Assembly (NCBI GenBank): GCA_009746045.1
Contig: RPFO01000076.1
Span: forward strand, 994,114-1,058,113
Length of the DNA stretch: 64,000 nt
Direction of reading: 5' to 3'
DNA from: Mesostigma viride
Lineage: Eukaryota; Streptophyta; Mesostigmatophyceae; Mesostigmatales; Mesostigmataceae
Shown here: positions 50,436 to 62,442 of the stretch, in pieces
Layout: every line of letters starts with the position of its first letter
Position numbering within the stretch: the stretch's first letter is position 1
The notes under the pieces: model-generated
What the model saw: only the letters and a program-made list of their open reading frames with translations
Told to the model about the DNA's origin: nothing
Database searches by the model: none
Program-made: the position numbers and the translations under genes

Positions 50436-52937
50436 TTGTCTGTAATTGTCGCTTTTCCCAACGATACTCGATTTGCATGGATTTCGTTATGCCGGTCGTC
50501 ATGGCATGCAGCACGCGAACGGGTGGGAGTTTTCGCCCTTGCGTCCGGTCGCCCAGGATTCAGTGCAATTAAGTTGAACACCGGGACGAAGCAGCCAACT
50601 GGTGCAAAAAGGGTTTTCGGAGATGAGAACCAGAATCCAGCGCAGCCTGAAGCCAAGGAAGTCAAGCGGCCGGGAGAATACAAGAAAGCCAAGAGGGTCA
50701 TTGGGGAATATTTCGCTGACAAGGCGTTTGAAGCGGCTCAGGCGATGACAAAACCCGAGGGGCGGGGGCCGGCATTCGAGCAGATGATTGCTGGCTTTAA
50801 CTCTAGGGCCGCTGAACTAGGTCACGGGCTGTATCATGGGGAGGCGAAAAATCTTTACAATCAGGATCGGATGGCCTAACTGAACAGGTTCTGGGTGGCT
50901 TGGATTAACGGCTTTTTTGATGGTCTGACCAAAAGCGACCCAGACAGAGACGTCAGGATGGTGCTGATGTCCACGCTTTACTGTGGTGACGACTTGGAGA
51001 AGGAGTTTTCGGCCGCGGAGTTGGAGAAGCTGACGGGGATGGACGCCAAGAAGATTCGCGGAATTCGCGCGATTCGAAGGCAGCAGAAGCTGGACTACCT
51101 CAGACACGCGCAGGCTCGCCAGGGGCGCCCTTTGCCGCAATTTGTGATTGACGCGATAGTGGACGCGTGGATGCACGATGATGAGTCGCGCGCCTCCTCC
51201 CAGATGAAGGATGTCAAGCGCACTTACAGCAGGGAGGGTCGTGGCAATCGCGGGGTGCTCGTCGCCGTTGAGGGAGCGCGCTATTACATGATCGACCTCC
51301 AAGGAGGACATGTACGATCACTTTCTCGAAAAGTACGCGTACTGGAACATAAGGAGTGACAAGTATGATAAGGAGGTGGGCATTCACGTGCCAGGGCTAC
51401 ACGACCTTCTGCAAATACGCGCCCGATTGCATCAAGGGCAAGTGGAAGGAGAGGAACCTGTGCGCGTGTGAGAAGCACGTCACCATGCAGTCGGCCATGG
51501 GGGCGTGGACCTCGTACTGCAATGCGCACCACGGCAAGAAGTGCCAATGTGGCGCTGAGTGTGCGGGATGCAAGTACAGACTGCCGGACGGTACTTGCGG
51601 AATGTGGAAAGCCATTCACACGACGGACTGGATCAAGCACTTTCACTGCCCGGTGTCCGCCGAGGCTGAAGGCAGGGATAACGGGCTGCGTGAAGGGGGC
51701 GGAATGGGCGGGGGGATGGAAGGGGAAGAGGGGGAGGGGGAAGATGAATGGCGGGGACGGGACCTAGGGAAGACCTCGACATTTCTGAGAGGCTGGTGGA
51801 GGACGAAGATGGGGTGCCGAGGGCGGAGAAAGTTCACCGCATACTGAAGATGGCGTGTGGGGAGGGGTTCTGTCCTGAGGAATCATGCGGCATCCATAAC
51901 TGGGTGCAGTGTGATCGGGACAAGAATTCCACGGAGATTCTGAATTGGTTCAAGTTCGAGATGGTGGAGCAGACTGTGACCCGAGGGGTGAGGGTGAGTA
52001 GGTTTCGATTTTATTTCTCCGTTAAAATGTTGTTGACTTTTTGTTTTTGTGACCTATATCTGCAGCGAGACCCTTTGTGAGTTGCAGTTATCCGATCGAA
52101 ATGCGATTTTATTGCTAATCGAAACTGTCTGCGGACCTTTGCGAAACAGGGCCAGACCGATGGTAGGGCGGCGAAGAAGGTGAAGCGGCCCGAGCAAGTC
52201 CAAATGAGGTCCACCCCAGCTGAGCTGCGGGACGAGATTCACCGTGCACTGCTTTTCGGCCTGGTCGCAGGCGGATACAATCAAGGATCGGGAGAAGAAC
52301 CTGAGAGAGGGGGACGTGCTCGTGCACGGCGACTGGGCCGAGAACTACGAGAACAGCAACTACGTCCAACTGCAGTCGCAGTACTTCCACAAGCGCAGCC
52401 ACATCCTCATGCCCATGATCGTGCGTTATCGGCTCAACGGCGAGCTGGAAAAGCGCGTCTTCTTTTTCCTGGGGGATTCCAGTATCAAGCGGGGCGAGCG
52501 CGCACTCGTATACGCTCTTCGCAAGATTCTGGAAACCCTGCGGGTAGAAGTAGGGGTAGAGGTGCGAAACCTGTACATGTGCTCGGACAACTGCGCGGTG
52601 CAGTTTAAGTCCAGGTACGTGATTAACCAGATTAACGGTCTGCTCATGGGGGATCCCGACCTGCAGGCCTTTGAGTTCCACTACATGGGGGAGCAGCATG
52701 GGAAGGGGGAGGTGGATGGTCAAGGAGCGAAGTGCAAGTGCGTCTTGAGGGAAATGCAGAGGATTCCCGAAAACCAGGACATACTTGAGACCCACCAGCT
52801 AGTCGCCTACTTGAACCAGAACTGGCAGGGCGGCAAGACATCGAGCAGGGAGTCGGCCCGTGCGCGGGCCGAGAACGTCACTCGCCACTTCTTCCTTTTA
52901 CCCCCGGTACGGAATTTTGTGTTATTTCAGGTTTTAA
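50436..52937 (+). pseudogene. DDE-like transposase, N-terminal part, interrupted by the CACTA-like element
   Basis: Follows a family of intron-containing transposase-like proteins I know from many invertebrate and algal genomes, whose class name I cannot give with certainty. Segments in order: a basic Lys/Pro-rich exon; in-frame TAA at 50877-50879; a region with LMSTLYCGDD and EKLTGMDAKKIRGIRA; frame changes near 51296 and 51390; a Cys-rich part (FCKYAPDCIKGKW, CACEKHVTMQ, CQCGAECAGC); a probable intron about 52003-52149 (GTGAGT...CAG); a shift near 52240; then the core HGDWAENYENSNYVQLQSQY, MCSDNCAVQFKSRYVINQ and GEQHGKGEVDGQGAK. D-X-A-E-N-Y, D-N-X4-QFK and HGKG-X-VDG are diagnostic. Continues at 62456. 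Confidence 0.65.
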
Positions 52938-52959
52938 GACACTAGGAACTCAGATTCTG

Positions 52960-53285
52960 AGAATTTTCTCAAAACCCTCAATTTTCTCACCCTTTGTGAG
53001 AATTTTTTGAGAAAATTGAGAAAAATCTCAATTTTTTTCCGCAAACGCTAGGCAAAAAATCTCACCAGGGTGAGATTTTGGTGAGAAAAAGGGGGTTTTG
53101 GTGTGATTGGGGTGAGAAAAAACCCTAAAGTGAGAAAAAAGGTGAGAATGGGTGAGAAAAAGTGAGAAAAAGTGAGAAATTTGAGAAAATTGAGAAGTTT
53201 CTCACCAACACGAGAAAAATCACTAACACGAGAAAAATCACAAGTCAACGTGGTGAGAAATTTCTCACCAAGAGTGTAACACGAG
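52960..53285. repeat. Left subterminal GTGAGAAA array
   Basis: More than ten copies of GTGAGAAA/GAGAAAAT-type words, mirrored by the right-end array. Confidence 0.85.
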
Positions 53286-53297
53286 AAAAATCATGAG

Positions 53298-53306
53298 CTT
53301 TATTTC
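53298..53306 (-). terminator. Polyadenylation signal of the minus-strand gene
   Basis: Minus strand GAAATAAAGC contains AATAAA about 140 bp after the stop of the ORF ending at 53445. Confidence 0.5.
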
Positions 53307-53444
53307 ATTAAGTCCTTAACGTGAAAAAAAACTCAACACCACTTTGATATGCATTATAGGGTGCACAAAGGTGCAATATAGGGTTGTCATACAATATAAA
53401 ACAGCACATCATTCCATAAACAATGCTGTCATGCCCAAATTAAA

Positions 53445-54353
53445 TCAATAGTCATCTTCTTCAGAACTGCTGTCCGAGGGGTTGCTTGCATCAACATCAT
53501 CTTCTGATGACATAGTGTCATCCCCACTAGTGTCGCAATAGTTCACAGCTTTACGCTGCCTTCCACTGGCCCTCTTTGCCATAGGGACCTCCTCAATTAC
53601 AACGGTGGGCTGGCTAGGTCCAGCATCTGTGGGAGCACCACGCTTGCGGCTGCGCCCTCGAGCAGGTGCCTTGCCAGCGCGGCGCACCACGTCGCCATCA
53701 CCTAGGTCTGCCGCTGCCACCTTCTTCTTCTTGGACCCCTTCTTCTTGCCTTTCTTCTTGCCACTAGGCGGTGGCGGTGGCATCGGCTCACCCTCCTCAA
53801 TCACTTCAAACTGCGGCATGGTGGGGAAATCTGCTGCCACGCTGTGATACATATGGTTACTGAGGGCAGATTGCGCCTGATGTGCCATGCTCCATGGCAG
53901 TTTGGCAGGGATTACCACCATTTCGGGAGCATAGCATTCATCGACGACATACCCAATTACTGAGCTCACTGCACCTGGCAACACAAGGCACGACGACCTG
54001 GGGGCCTGTGCGCTGCTGATGACCACCAACCTCTCGTGGGGCAGGTGAGCGACATGAAGGCGATCAAAAAGCTCCACCTTCAACAACAGCTGCCATTCCC
54101 AGCCCCCTCGTGGGTACTCTAACCTGGCCTTCAGAATGTGTGTGATGAAACCAAAGTCTACACCGCCCGGGCCATGCACCGCAACTCCCGCATTCTTGTG
54201 CCGCTTTCCCTGGGATTGGTCCGCAGCCTCCGTGCGGTATATTTGAACCCGTGTATCCTGACTTTGTGGAAAGAATCCGCGTAGCGCTTCACGCCCCCAC
54301 ACGCCGCTACAATGCCTTGCGGCACAAGCGGCGTCAGGTTTAATGATGCCCAT
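53445..54353 (-). CDS. Transposon-borne hypothetical protein, 3' exon
   Basis: 302 residues open from about 54353; the true start is probably an upstream exon. Residues ~60-165 form an ordered domain (VDFGFITHILKARLEYP, LLLKVELFDRLHVAHLP, GYVVDECYAPEMVVIPAKLP). The rest is a nuclear-protein-like tail: PMPPPPPSGKKKGKKKGSKK (a nuclear localisation signal), RGRSRKRG and KRASGRQRKAVNY, then an acidic Ser/Asp/Glu end. Upstream stop-free segments at 55159-55452 and 55577-55753 on the same strand could be further exons. Probably an accessory or DNA-binding protein of the CACTA-like element. No family is recognised. Confidence 0.5.
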   Translation of the reverse strand: MGIIKPDAACAARHCSGVWGREALRGFFPQSQDTRVQIYRTEAADQSQGKRHKNAGVAVHGPGGVDFGFITHILKARLEYPRGGWEWQLLLKVELFDRLHVAHLPHERLVVISSAQAPRSSCLVLPGAVSSVIGYVVDECYAPEMVVIPAKLPWSMAHQAQSALSNHMYHSVAADFPTMPQFEVIEEGEPMPPPPPSGKKKGKKKGSKKKKVAAADLGDGDVVRRAGKAPARGRSRKRGAPTDAGPSQPTVVIEEVPMAKRASGRQRKAVNYCDTSGDDTMSSEDDVDASNPSDSSSEEDDY

Positions 54354-54368
54354 GCAAGCACGTTGAAC

Positions 54369-54832
54369 GTTGTGTCAGCACAGCGATCTCGCCTGCATTC
54401 AAACAAACAAACACCGATAACCCAGCAAAGAGTATTATTATTGCAAGTATTGGTTATTAAAAAAAATAGAACAGATACAACACAGGACGCTTTTACTGCA
54501 TGGCGGCAAGATCATGGCACCCGGATGGGTAAAACCAAACAAACTAGATATTAATTACTAGGGCTGGCTTTGTGACAGTAAAACATGATTGCATGGCTAA
54601 TCCCAAGGCGCCTTTCAATAGGACTGAATTAAAATAACCAAAGCAGACGGCGTAAGTAGCATTTGCAAAAAACAAGGCTCACCAGTAGGCCTCGTCGCCA
54701 TTCGCAGGGTCGCTGTAATCAGCCTTGGGAAAGGCATCTTCTACCAGCAAATCCCTCGCCGCGTTGTGTCAGCACAGCGATCCCCCCTGCATCCAAACAA
54801 AGGCACACCGATAACCAAGCAAAGAGTATGCA
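54369..54832. repeat. Dispersed direct repeat of ~65 bp
   Basis: GTTGTGTCAGCACAGCGATC through CCAGCAAAGAGTAT near 54369-54435 is repeated with changes near 54766-54831, 397 bp apart. Confidence 0.75.
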
Positions 54833-55776
54833 AATGTGTAGCCTTGTTCATTGAAATTATGGCTGGCTTACGCAAAGAGCGACTGTAAGATGACCTATAC
54901 AGTGGGGCCGGAAACAGCTTGCTTGATCAGGGCGTGTTTTTCGAGCTTCACTGGCCGGGAGTGTCTAGTGGTGAGAACCATTGCTGCGATCGCTTTCCCA
55001 CCATTTACGAGGAAATACCCGCAAATGAAAAACCACTGAAACGGTCTAGCTAGTCAGTCATTACATTAGCCACATGCCATCATGCATGTTTCCAAACGTC
55101 CAGGAACTGCACACGGTGCAAATGCCATTTGCAGTGCAAAAATCCAGAGGACACGACCTCATTGCTTCATATTTGTATGCAGAAGACTAAAAAAGTAACA
55201 TGCATTAATGGCCCGCATGCATAAAGGGCCTGAATTCTGATGCGGGCCCAACGGCAGCACCGCCAAAGCAGATAAGGGCCCGCAGTCTGATGCGGGCCCC
55301 ACGGCACCACCGCCATAGCAGAGCTCGAAGGTCGTGGTGCGCGTGAAACGTACGTATGCCCTTTGTCGGTAGGTGCCGTTGGGGTCAAATTGGGTGCCGC
55401 CAAAATCGGGCCGACGCGTCAATAGACTGAGGCCGTCGATGAGAGCCATCATGCGGCTTGGGGAACTTCAGCTAAGTTAACTTAACGCAAACCACTGGTC
55501 GCCCGCGTCGGGAACCGGCCCAACGGCTCTCCCGCAACAGAAAATTACGCGGCATACTGCATAAGTCGTCGGATTGTTACATTTCGACGGTCAAGATTTC
55601 ATGATGAGGTTTGCGTTCAATTTGCCGCAGTTTGCCGCCCAGAGAAAGTAGTTGTCGGACTCGTTGCCCACGATGAAACACAATCAAGCAAGCCGTTTCC
55701 GGCCCCACCGTGTAGGTCATGTAGTCGCTCTTCACGTCAGCCAGCCGTAATTTCAATGCACAAGGCTACACATTTC
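54829..55776. repeat. Inverted duplication of an exon-like segment
   Basis: About 95 bp at 54829-54925 match the reverse complement of 55683-55776. Both encode MTYTVGPETACLI (54851-55039 plus strand; 55577-55753 minus strand, with 58 sense codons ending PHHEILTVEM). Between them, near 55222-55310, ~45 bp containing GATGCGGGCCC are tandemly duplicated. Confidence 0.8.
55159..55452 (-). CDS. Possible exon of the CACTA-like element gene
   Basis: Opens MMALIDGLSLLTRRPDFGGT and continues TYRQRAYVRFTRTTTFELCY before becoming a translation of the GGGCCC tandem duplication. Probably real up to about 55310, then intron or repeat. No function is recognised. Confidence 0.35.
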   Translation of the reverse strand: MMALIDGLSLLTRRPDFGGTQFDPNGTYRQRAYVRFTRTTTFELCYGGGAVGPASDCGPLSALAVLPLGPHQNSGPLCMRAINACYFFSLLHTNMKQ

Positions 55777-55915
55777 CATCTCCATTCATATTCATAATCC
55801 TGCACGACTCGAAAACGCGGACAAGATAACGGCAGGCTCGAGCTACCATGGTCCGGATTCTCCCGATTTCTGGCCTGCGCTGGTTGTCTCCTTGATATTG
55901 GCAACTCTCTCCGGT

Positions 55916-56296
55916 AATCGGGGTTCTCTGAACATAGTTTCTTTATAGTGATACGGAAGGGGAGCCGCTGCTGCTAGGTGAAATAGAGCTGGGTGATGTG
56001 ATCGTAATAAGGTTGATTAGGCTTCTAGTGTACGAGTATTACGGATGATATGGCCTAATTGTTGCGGCCCATACCTTGACGGTGTGCTGAGTACCTTGAC
56101 GACGGATTTTTGCGTCTAGGTTCTCCTAGCAGATCTGTGATTGCGGACGGGTTTGCAACAATCAATATCTGAAGTAAAACTTGACGGCTAAAACTGTTTA
56201 GAGGCCGTTGCCGGATCTGGCCGTTGGTAGAGAGCCGTTGGCCTTGAAACACGATAAAAGCTTGCTCACCTAGCTCATGGCGGTCTCTTTTGTTTT
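55916..56296 (+). repeat. A1 split repeat of YR copy C
   Basis: Same as 11496-11876 and 60757-61137 with a few substitutions. Confidence 0.85.
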
Positions 56297-56367
56297 AACG
56301 AAGGCGGCGACAGGGGTCAGGGGCAGCGTAGCTGACGCCCGGAATTCCTTTCTGCAAAGCGGCTGGG

Positions 56368-57426
56368 ATGCCGAAGCCCGGGCGGAAGCCAGGTTCGACA
56401 GGTGCTGGGAAGCAATTACCGAAAGCTAATCCCGAGGTGCCGACAGCTACTAAACAGACGGGAAAGGGCCGACTAGGCTGGCCGACGCAGAAGAAAAGGC
56501 TCCATCAGGAGCTCTCCACTTGCTCGGGCCTGCCTGAAGTGTGCGCTGCCTTTGAGGCGGTCCTCGGGACCGACTGGGTAACTACTGTCAGCCGGTGGTC
56601 TGCGGCCCAGCTGGAGTCCGTCGTTGGACTGCTGGTCGACCACGTGGACGGGCCTGAAATTCTGGCAGCAGCGGACCCAAACGAAGCGCTAGTGGCAGCC
56701 CTCCAAAGCGCCCGGGACTTGGCGGACTCGGACGAAGAGGAGATGCAGCCACCACGCCGGCCCACGAAAGGGGCGAAAAAGGGGACGAAAAAAGTCGGAA
56801 GCCCAGCCCCGAGCAAGGGAAAGGCCGCGGGGGATGTGAGGGAGCAGCTCTTGGAGCTGGCGGCTATTATTGGCAAGCAGGGGCAGGCGGGCAAAGAAGA
56901 GGAGGAGGAGGAGGAGTCCGAGGAAGAGGATTTCCTGACGAAATTGAAGGATGCGCTGGCCGGGGCAGATGGGGCTTCCAGGAAGCCGAAAAAGACCAAA
57001 GGGGTGACGCTGCCCACTCGAGCACAAGTGGTGAATTGGAGGGTGCAAGAGAGAGTGCTCCCCGAGGTGCTCGAGGATGCCAACGACAATGGAGGGGGGA
57101 TAAAGAGTTGGATCATGGCTACTCGCCAAGGGGGGTGGAGGAACCAGGAAAGCAGGAAGGTGGTCATGAACATCGCCCTGGCCATGGACACACTCTTCAA
57201 GGAGTTGGGGCCGGCAGCCGGGGAGTTGGCTGGGGTAGAGTATCTCATGAGGGTGGTGGCAGCCATGCTCCTAGTGGAGAGCCAGGGGTCAGGAGGGTGG
57301 AAGGTGGCTGGCCACCTCCTTGCTCTCAAGGAAGATGCCTCCTTGGTGAGCAACCCGGCCATGAAGATGGCCCTGCAAAGCGCCACGATGATGGAGAAGC
57401 TGGGCAAGGCCCAGCAAACCAAGTAA
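56368..57426 (+). CDS. YR element ORF1, Gag-like (copy C)
   Basis: 352 residues, identical to the copy A ORF1 in the translation I compared: basic N-terminus, acidic middle EEEEEEESEEED, and a conserved C-terminal helical domain with RVLPEVLEDANDNGGG. Intact, so it could supply Gag even though ORF2 is broken. Confidence 0.75.
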   Translation: MPKPGRKPGSTGAGKQLPKANPEVPTATKQTGKGRLGWPTQKKRLHQELSTCSGLPEVCAAFEAVLGTDWVTTVSRWSAAQLESVVGLLVDHVDGPEILAAADPNEALVAALQSARDLADSDEEEMQPPRRPTKGAKKGTKKVGSPAPSKGKAAGDVREQLLELAAIIGKQGQAGKEEEEEEESEEEDFLTKLKDALAGADGASRKPKKTKGVTLPTRAQVVNWRVQERVLPEVLEDANDNGGGIKSWIMATRQGGWRNQESRKVVMNIALAMDTLFKELGPAAGELAGVEYLMRVVAAMLLVESQGSGGWKVAGHLLALKEDASLVSNPAMKMALQSATMMEKLGKAQQTK

Positions 57427-57471
57427 ACACCGAAAGGGTAAACCGCTCCCCCTTCCCACTGCCTCTTCCTA

Positions 57472-60400
57472 CAATGCCTCTAAGCACTACGTGGGGGAGA
57501 GTGAGGTCAGCACGCAGACGCCAGCGTGCAACTCGCCGCCGCCGGACCTTCACTCTACAACACAAGGTGATTACGTGGTTGAATTGGCTATGGCACGGGG
57601 GGGCAGACCCTCCGCCTAAATCTGGAGGCGCGTGCTCCAGAGGAACGGCGGAGGCCCTGAAAAGGGTCAAGAAGCACTGCGAGTGGTACAGTCGCCGCGT
57701 AACCGGCGTTGCGACAGGCCCCGCAGAAGGAAGTGATCTAATCTATGGGAAATGTAATAAGTATGAACAACTTGTGGCGGAGCGGGTGAGTCTGCCGAAG
57801 CGCGAGGTGGCAGGAAAGGCGAAGCTGCTGGATTTGCTGGCGCTACGACCTAGTTGGCGAGAGGTGTACGCGAGCGAGCCAACTGCATCAAGCCGGAGGT
57901 GGCTGCCAGTGCGAGGTATTGGAATGTACCTGCCCCCAGCCGAGGGTGCACCATGGCGGAGTGGGGCAAGTTGATGGGGAGGGCAGCGGACGTGGGGATG
58001 GTGGAGTTCCGAGAGACGCGGCCAAAGTGGGTAGACGGATGTTTTGGGGTGGCCAAAGGAGTGGGGGAGTTAAGGCTCATTGTGAATAAGAAGTTGGGGA
58101 ACGCACTGTGGGTGGACCCCCCTAAGACGGTGTTACCCCACCTGGGCATATACTCGGAGGTCTATATCAAGGGTCGGTGCTACACGGCCAAGAGCGATCT
58201 GGTCTCGTATTACTATACCATCCAAGTGCCGGAGTGGTGGTGGGATTATCAAGGGCTACCTGATGTGTGGTCCACCGATGTCGGGCTGCCGGGGCGGCGG
58301 AGGAGGGTGTGGCCAGTGCTGAAAGTGCTGGCCATGGGGCACTCCCACGCTGTAGCGCTAGGGGAAGCCATCCATGAGATGGTCCTCTATGCCACGGGCG
58401 CTTTGGATCCTAGACGGCAGGTGAACCGCCTCACAAGTGTAGGGGAGCTGACCGTGCTTCGGAATGCATGGGGTAACCCAACCGCCCTAGCCATCGAGTA
58501 CAAGGAGGAGAGCACGAGGGAGATGCAAATCGACCTTGAGGACCCCCCTGCCCCTATGGTATCCATCACTATTGATGACCTGGTGGTCAGCAATGGGCGC
58601 ACGTGCGAGGCGGTGAATCGCTTAATCGCGAGTGCTATTGAAGACGGGTACGCGCCTAACAACCTTGTGCCCTCCAAGGACAAGACGATCATGGCTAGCC
58701 CGGAGGGGGAGGACGAGCTAGAAGCTCTGGGTGTTGTTCACCGGCGGGATGGGGTGTTGGAGCCGACAGCTAAGCAGCTCACCCTTGTGGTTGCGCACAC
58801 TCGTGTACTCCTCGAGAGGGGACGCGCTACCGCTGAGGCGCTGGCGGCCGTCGTGGGCCGGTGGGTGTGGCTGCAGATGCTCAGCCGCACTTGCTTGTCC
58901 ATATGGCAGCAGAGTTTTAAGTTCATCAACCTCAAGGGGTGGGGCCAGCGAACGCGACCTTTGTGGCAAGGTGTGCGCGATGAGCTCGAGTGTGCCATGG
59001 CGTTGGCCCCCATGCTCCGTGTGGACCGGGGGGCTGCCCTGGCTCCGGTGGTGGTGGCCTCGGATGCGTCTAGTTTTGGGCAGGGGGTTGTCTACGCTGA
59101 GATGGCCCCAGCTGAGGTGACGGAATTAGCTCGGGCCCGGGAGGTGCGGGGTTACCCAACCCTCCTCACCCCAGGTGAGGCCATGTATGCCGGGCCTAGA
59201 CCCTTGACCAAGGCCGCGGAAAAAGCCATCATCCACGGGCGATGGCGCGTAGGGATCAAGAGTCGCTGGCGCGATTCGACCATGCACATCAACGAGAAGG
59301 AAGTGCGGGCCGCTGTGAAGGGGGTGGAGCGCTCGGCCCGGAACCTCGGAACATGGGGTAAGCGGGTGGTGAGGTTAGTGGACTCCACTGCCGCTTTGGG
59401 CTGCTTGGCTAAAGGGCGTTCCTCTTCTTACCGGTTAAACAAGCAATGCCGCCGGTTGTGCGCTCTTACGTTGGTCACCGGCAGCCGCTCACAATGGGTC
59501 TGGACGCCAAGTGAGCTTCAGCCTGCGGATGGGCCTTCGCGGGGGCTTTCCATGGCTGCCTCGGTGGCCGGGTGGGTCCGCGATTTGACTCGCGAGGGTG
59601 TTCATCCCAATCCCGGGCCTCGGCTTGGCGCTAGCTACTTGACCCTTCTTGAGGGCAAGGTGAAGCCGGCTACTTTGATGGTTTACCATCGGGGTCTTAG
59701 GTCCTTTTTCGCATGGTGGGCGAGCCGGCGGGGTCGGGTTGGCAGCTTGTTGCGCGGCTTGACGATAGAGGAATACTATTGCGAGTATGTCGCTTGGGCG
59801 CACTCACGGTGTTACAGCCGCCAGTTGTGTGTCAATGCGCTTATGGGCCTGAATTTGTACTTCCCCGGGAGGTGCGGGATTGGGCCTTGGCACGAAGTGT
59901 TTTGGCTGGCTGGCGCACGTTGGCACCCCCTCGTGCCCCCCCCCCATTCCATGGGAGGCTGCGTTTGCGCTTGCTTGTACTATGGTGCTCCAGCGGCAGC
60001 CTCGTGCGGCTATGATGGTCATCGTTATTTTCCAACAATACCTGCGGGTATCGGAGGCGCTCAACCTGTTGGTCGGCCATGTGCGCTTGCAGCCTGATGT
60101 TCGGTTGCGGGGTTCGCAGCGGGGCGCCTTGTTGTTGATGTCAGCTAAGACGGCTAAGGGGGAGGTGCAGTCTGTGGTGATCGAGGATGTCATGACTGAG
60201 ACCCTCTTGCGGGCTTGTATGCGTGGCAAGGCGGCCTGGGAGCGGGTGTTCCCTTACGATTATGCCCAGTTCAGCCGGGTTTGGCATCAGGCCACGCAAG
60301 CTTTGGGGGTCGACACGGTGTTTACCATTCACGGGCTGCGGCATGGGGGGGCTACCTATGATTTTTTGCGGCAGCGCAGCATGGCTGATATTCAGCATCG

Positions 60401-60548
60401 GGGTCGCTGGCGCAGCAGCAAAACTGTCGCCCACTATGTGGGATTGCACCGGAGCTTGGCCCTCACCCTTCCTGACGCCCTGGTTCGGGCTATCGCCGCC
60501 TGCCCCCCGCGCATTTGGCGGAGCGTCTTTTCTCTGCCTTCCTCTTAA
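57472..60548 (+). pseudogene. YR element ORF2: RT-RNase H-YR with the same three frameshifts (copy C)
   Basis: ATG at 57472. Lesions at ~57878, ~59870 and the C-tract 59936-59945 are the same as in copy A. RT (ITIDDLV), RNase H (VVASDAS, VDSTAAL), GVHPNPGP near 59598 and recombinase (IHGLRHGG, AHYVGLH) are all legible across frames. Shared lesions show A and C descend from an already broken copy or by duplication from each other. Confidence 0.85.
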
Positions 60549-60623
60549 GTTCCCTTCATTCTTGTCTTATGCGTCCACCGGTTTTTGTTTTGCCCCTGGC
60601 TTGGGTCGCCAGGGAGGGATGTA

Positions 60624-61257
60624 AGGGTAAGGCTAGCCTTTTTGGACATAAAGTGTTCCCATGGGTAAGGATGGCCAGTTGAGGGCCACTTCCCGATGTG
60701 CTCTACTTATTGTTTTAATAAAGAGTCTGGTTACCCTGGAGTTCCACGGTTAATAGAATCGGGGTTCTCTGAACATAGTTTCTTTATAGTGATACGGAAG
60801 GGGAGCCGCTGATGCTAGGTGAAATAGAGCTGGGTGATGTGATCGTAATAAGGTTGATTAGGCTTCTAGTGTACGAGTATTACGGATGATATGGCCTAAT
60901 TGTTGCGGCCCATACCTTGACGGTGTGCTGAGTACCTTGACGACGGATTTTTGCGTCTAGGTTCTCCTAGCAGATCTGTGATTGCGGACGGGTTTGCAAC
61001 AAGCAATATCTGAAGTAAAACTTGACGGCTAAAACTGTTTAGAGGCCGTTGCCGGATCTGGCCGTTGGTAGAGAGCCGTTGGCCTTGAAACACGATAAAA
61101 GCTTGCTCACCTAGCTCATGGCGGTCTCTTTTGTTTTCCCACCCGCCCTCCCTGTGTGTTGCCTGTTTGGGGGTAAGGCTAGCCTTTTTGGACATAAAGT
61201 GTTCCCATGGGTAAGGATGGCCAGTTGAGGGCCACTTCCCGATGTGCTCTACTTATT
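60624..61257 (+). repeat. B1-A2-B2 repeats of YR copy C
   Basis: B1 with AATAAAG near 60717, junction TTAATAGAATCGGGG, A2, and B2 truncated at 61257. Confidence 0.85.
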
Positions 61258-61798
61258 CCGCAGTTTGGCTGTTTCGAAACGTTAATTAAGTGAGATGCCT
61301 TCGGATCAGGAGACTCACACAGCCGCGAAATCATGCCAAAGGTCATATGTTCGATCCCTTGCTGGTAGCTTCTGAGCTTTCTTATTTTCTGTGTTCCGCG
61401 GAATCTCAGATTTGGGCCGCTAGCGTTTTCACGTTTGTTGCTTTCTGATCCGACGACAACGTTGTGCCTTGCTCGTGTGACATCTGGCGCATGGTGTGAT
61501 TCATGTGTATGGTGCTGCCTTGCCACATGGGGCTGCTTTGCCATAAGAGTGAGTGTTGGGTTCTACACATTTGCTGCATGGACCGTTAGGTGCTGGTGAG
61601 CTCTTCCTTGTAGAACGCTTACATCTATGTCAAGGATCTGATTTCTTTTCCTCTTGCGTATATTGTGTCGGTTTGCTTTATTTCTTGCAGGGACCACCGA
61701 CGAGAGTAAAATGCAAGCGGTTCCACTTTCAAGTCAGCATGTGACGCCCTGTCGACCGGCCCGCTTTGTTAGCTAGCTACCATATAGTATTTGATGAT
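61258..61798. other. CACTA-like element interior, no gene seen
   Basis: No supported coding frame. TGTTCGATCCCTTGC near 61349 resembles a tRNA T-loop but no cloverleaf could be drawn. Confidence 0.4.
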
Positions 61799-61947
61799 AG
61801 GCATTGAATGCGGAAGATGTCATAACGCCATAACAGACTGTGTTGAACAGGCATTGAATGCCGAAGATGTCATAACGCCATAACAGACTGTGTTGAACAG
61901 GCATTGAATGCCGAAGATGTACATAACGCCATAACAGTGTTGAATAG
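61799..61947. repeat. Three tandem 50-bp repeats
   Basis: Unit GCATTGAATGCCGAAGATGT + CATAACGCCATAACAGACTG + TGTTGAACAG; the third copy has a small deletion. Confidence 0.95.
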
Positions 61948-62114
61948 TTGAATCAACGGGTTCTTGCAGCTGTAAACATTAAAATTATTCAAACATTTAT
62001 TAATGAAAAAATCATTATTGTTCGTGCTGTTTTGAACAGCGGTTGTTACTGGCACTGCATGCATGTGTCTGCTGCCAGCATATTGCATTATGGGTGTGTT
62101 TTTCAGCGCTGTGT

Positions 62115-62442
62115 TTTCTCACTTTTCTCACTTTTCTCACGTCCTGTTTTTCTCACTTTTCTCACTTTTCTCACGTCCTGATTTTCTCACTTTTCTCACG
62201 TTTCACACCTCCCGTTTTTCTCACTTATCTCACGTCCTGTTTTTTGAGATTTTTCTCACGTTTTCCCCCTTTTTTCACCTTTTTGGGGCAATCTCACCCG
62301 GGTTAGAAACGTGTTTTCTCACCCATTCACACCCCATTCTCACCCTTTTTTCTCACCTTTCTCACCCATTCTCACCCATTTCTCACCCTTTTTCTCACCT
62401 TTCTCACCCTTTTTCTCACCATTTCTCACCCATTCTCAAAGC
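62115..62442. repeat. Right subterminal TTTCTCAC array
   Basis: Dense copies of TTTCTCAC with CGTCCTG spacers on the outer-left side, the inverted counterpart of the array at 52960-53285. Confidence 0.85.

Larger units (their letters stand above)
55916..61257 (+). mobile_element. YR retrotransposon copy C, near-identical to copy A
   Basis: A1 55916-56296, ORF1, ORF2, B1 60624-60756, A2 60757-61137, and B2 (common part from 61171) ending early at CTACTTATT (61257), about 50 bp short of B1's end. Offset to copy A is constant at 44420 bp through the coding part; I noticed one substitution in ORF2 (14831 C, 59251 A). The flanks differ from those of copy A. Confidence 0.88.

Noticed and set aside
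53048-53248. Open frame over the GTGAGAAA array (also 62043-62497)
   Set aside because: Product of short tandem motifs in the transposon's subterminal region.
61295-61375. Possible tRNA gene with a TTCGATCC loop
   Set aside because: T-stem does not pair properly and no anticodon or acceptor stem could be drawn.
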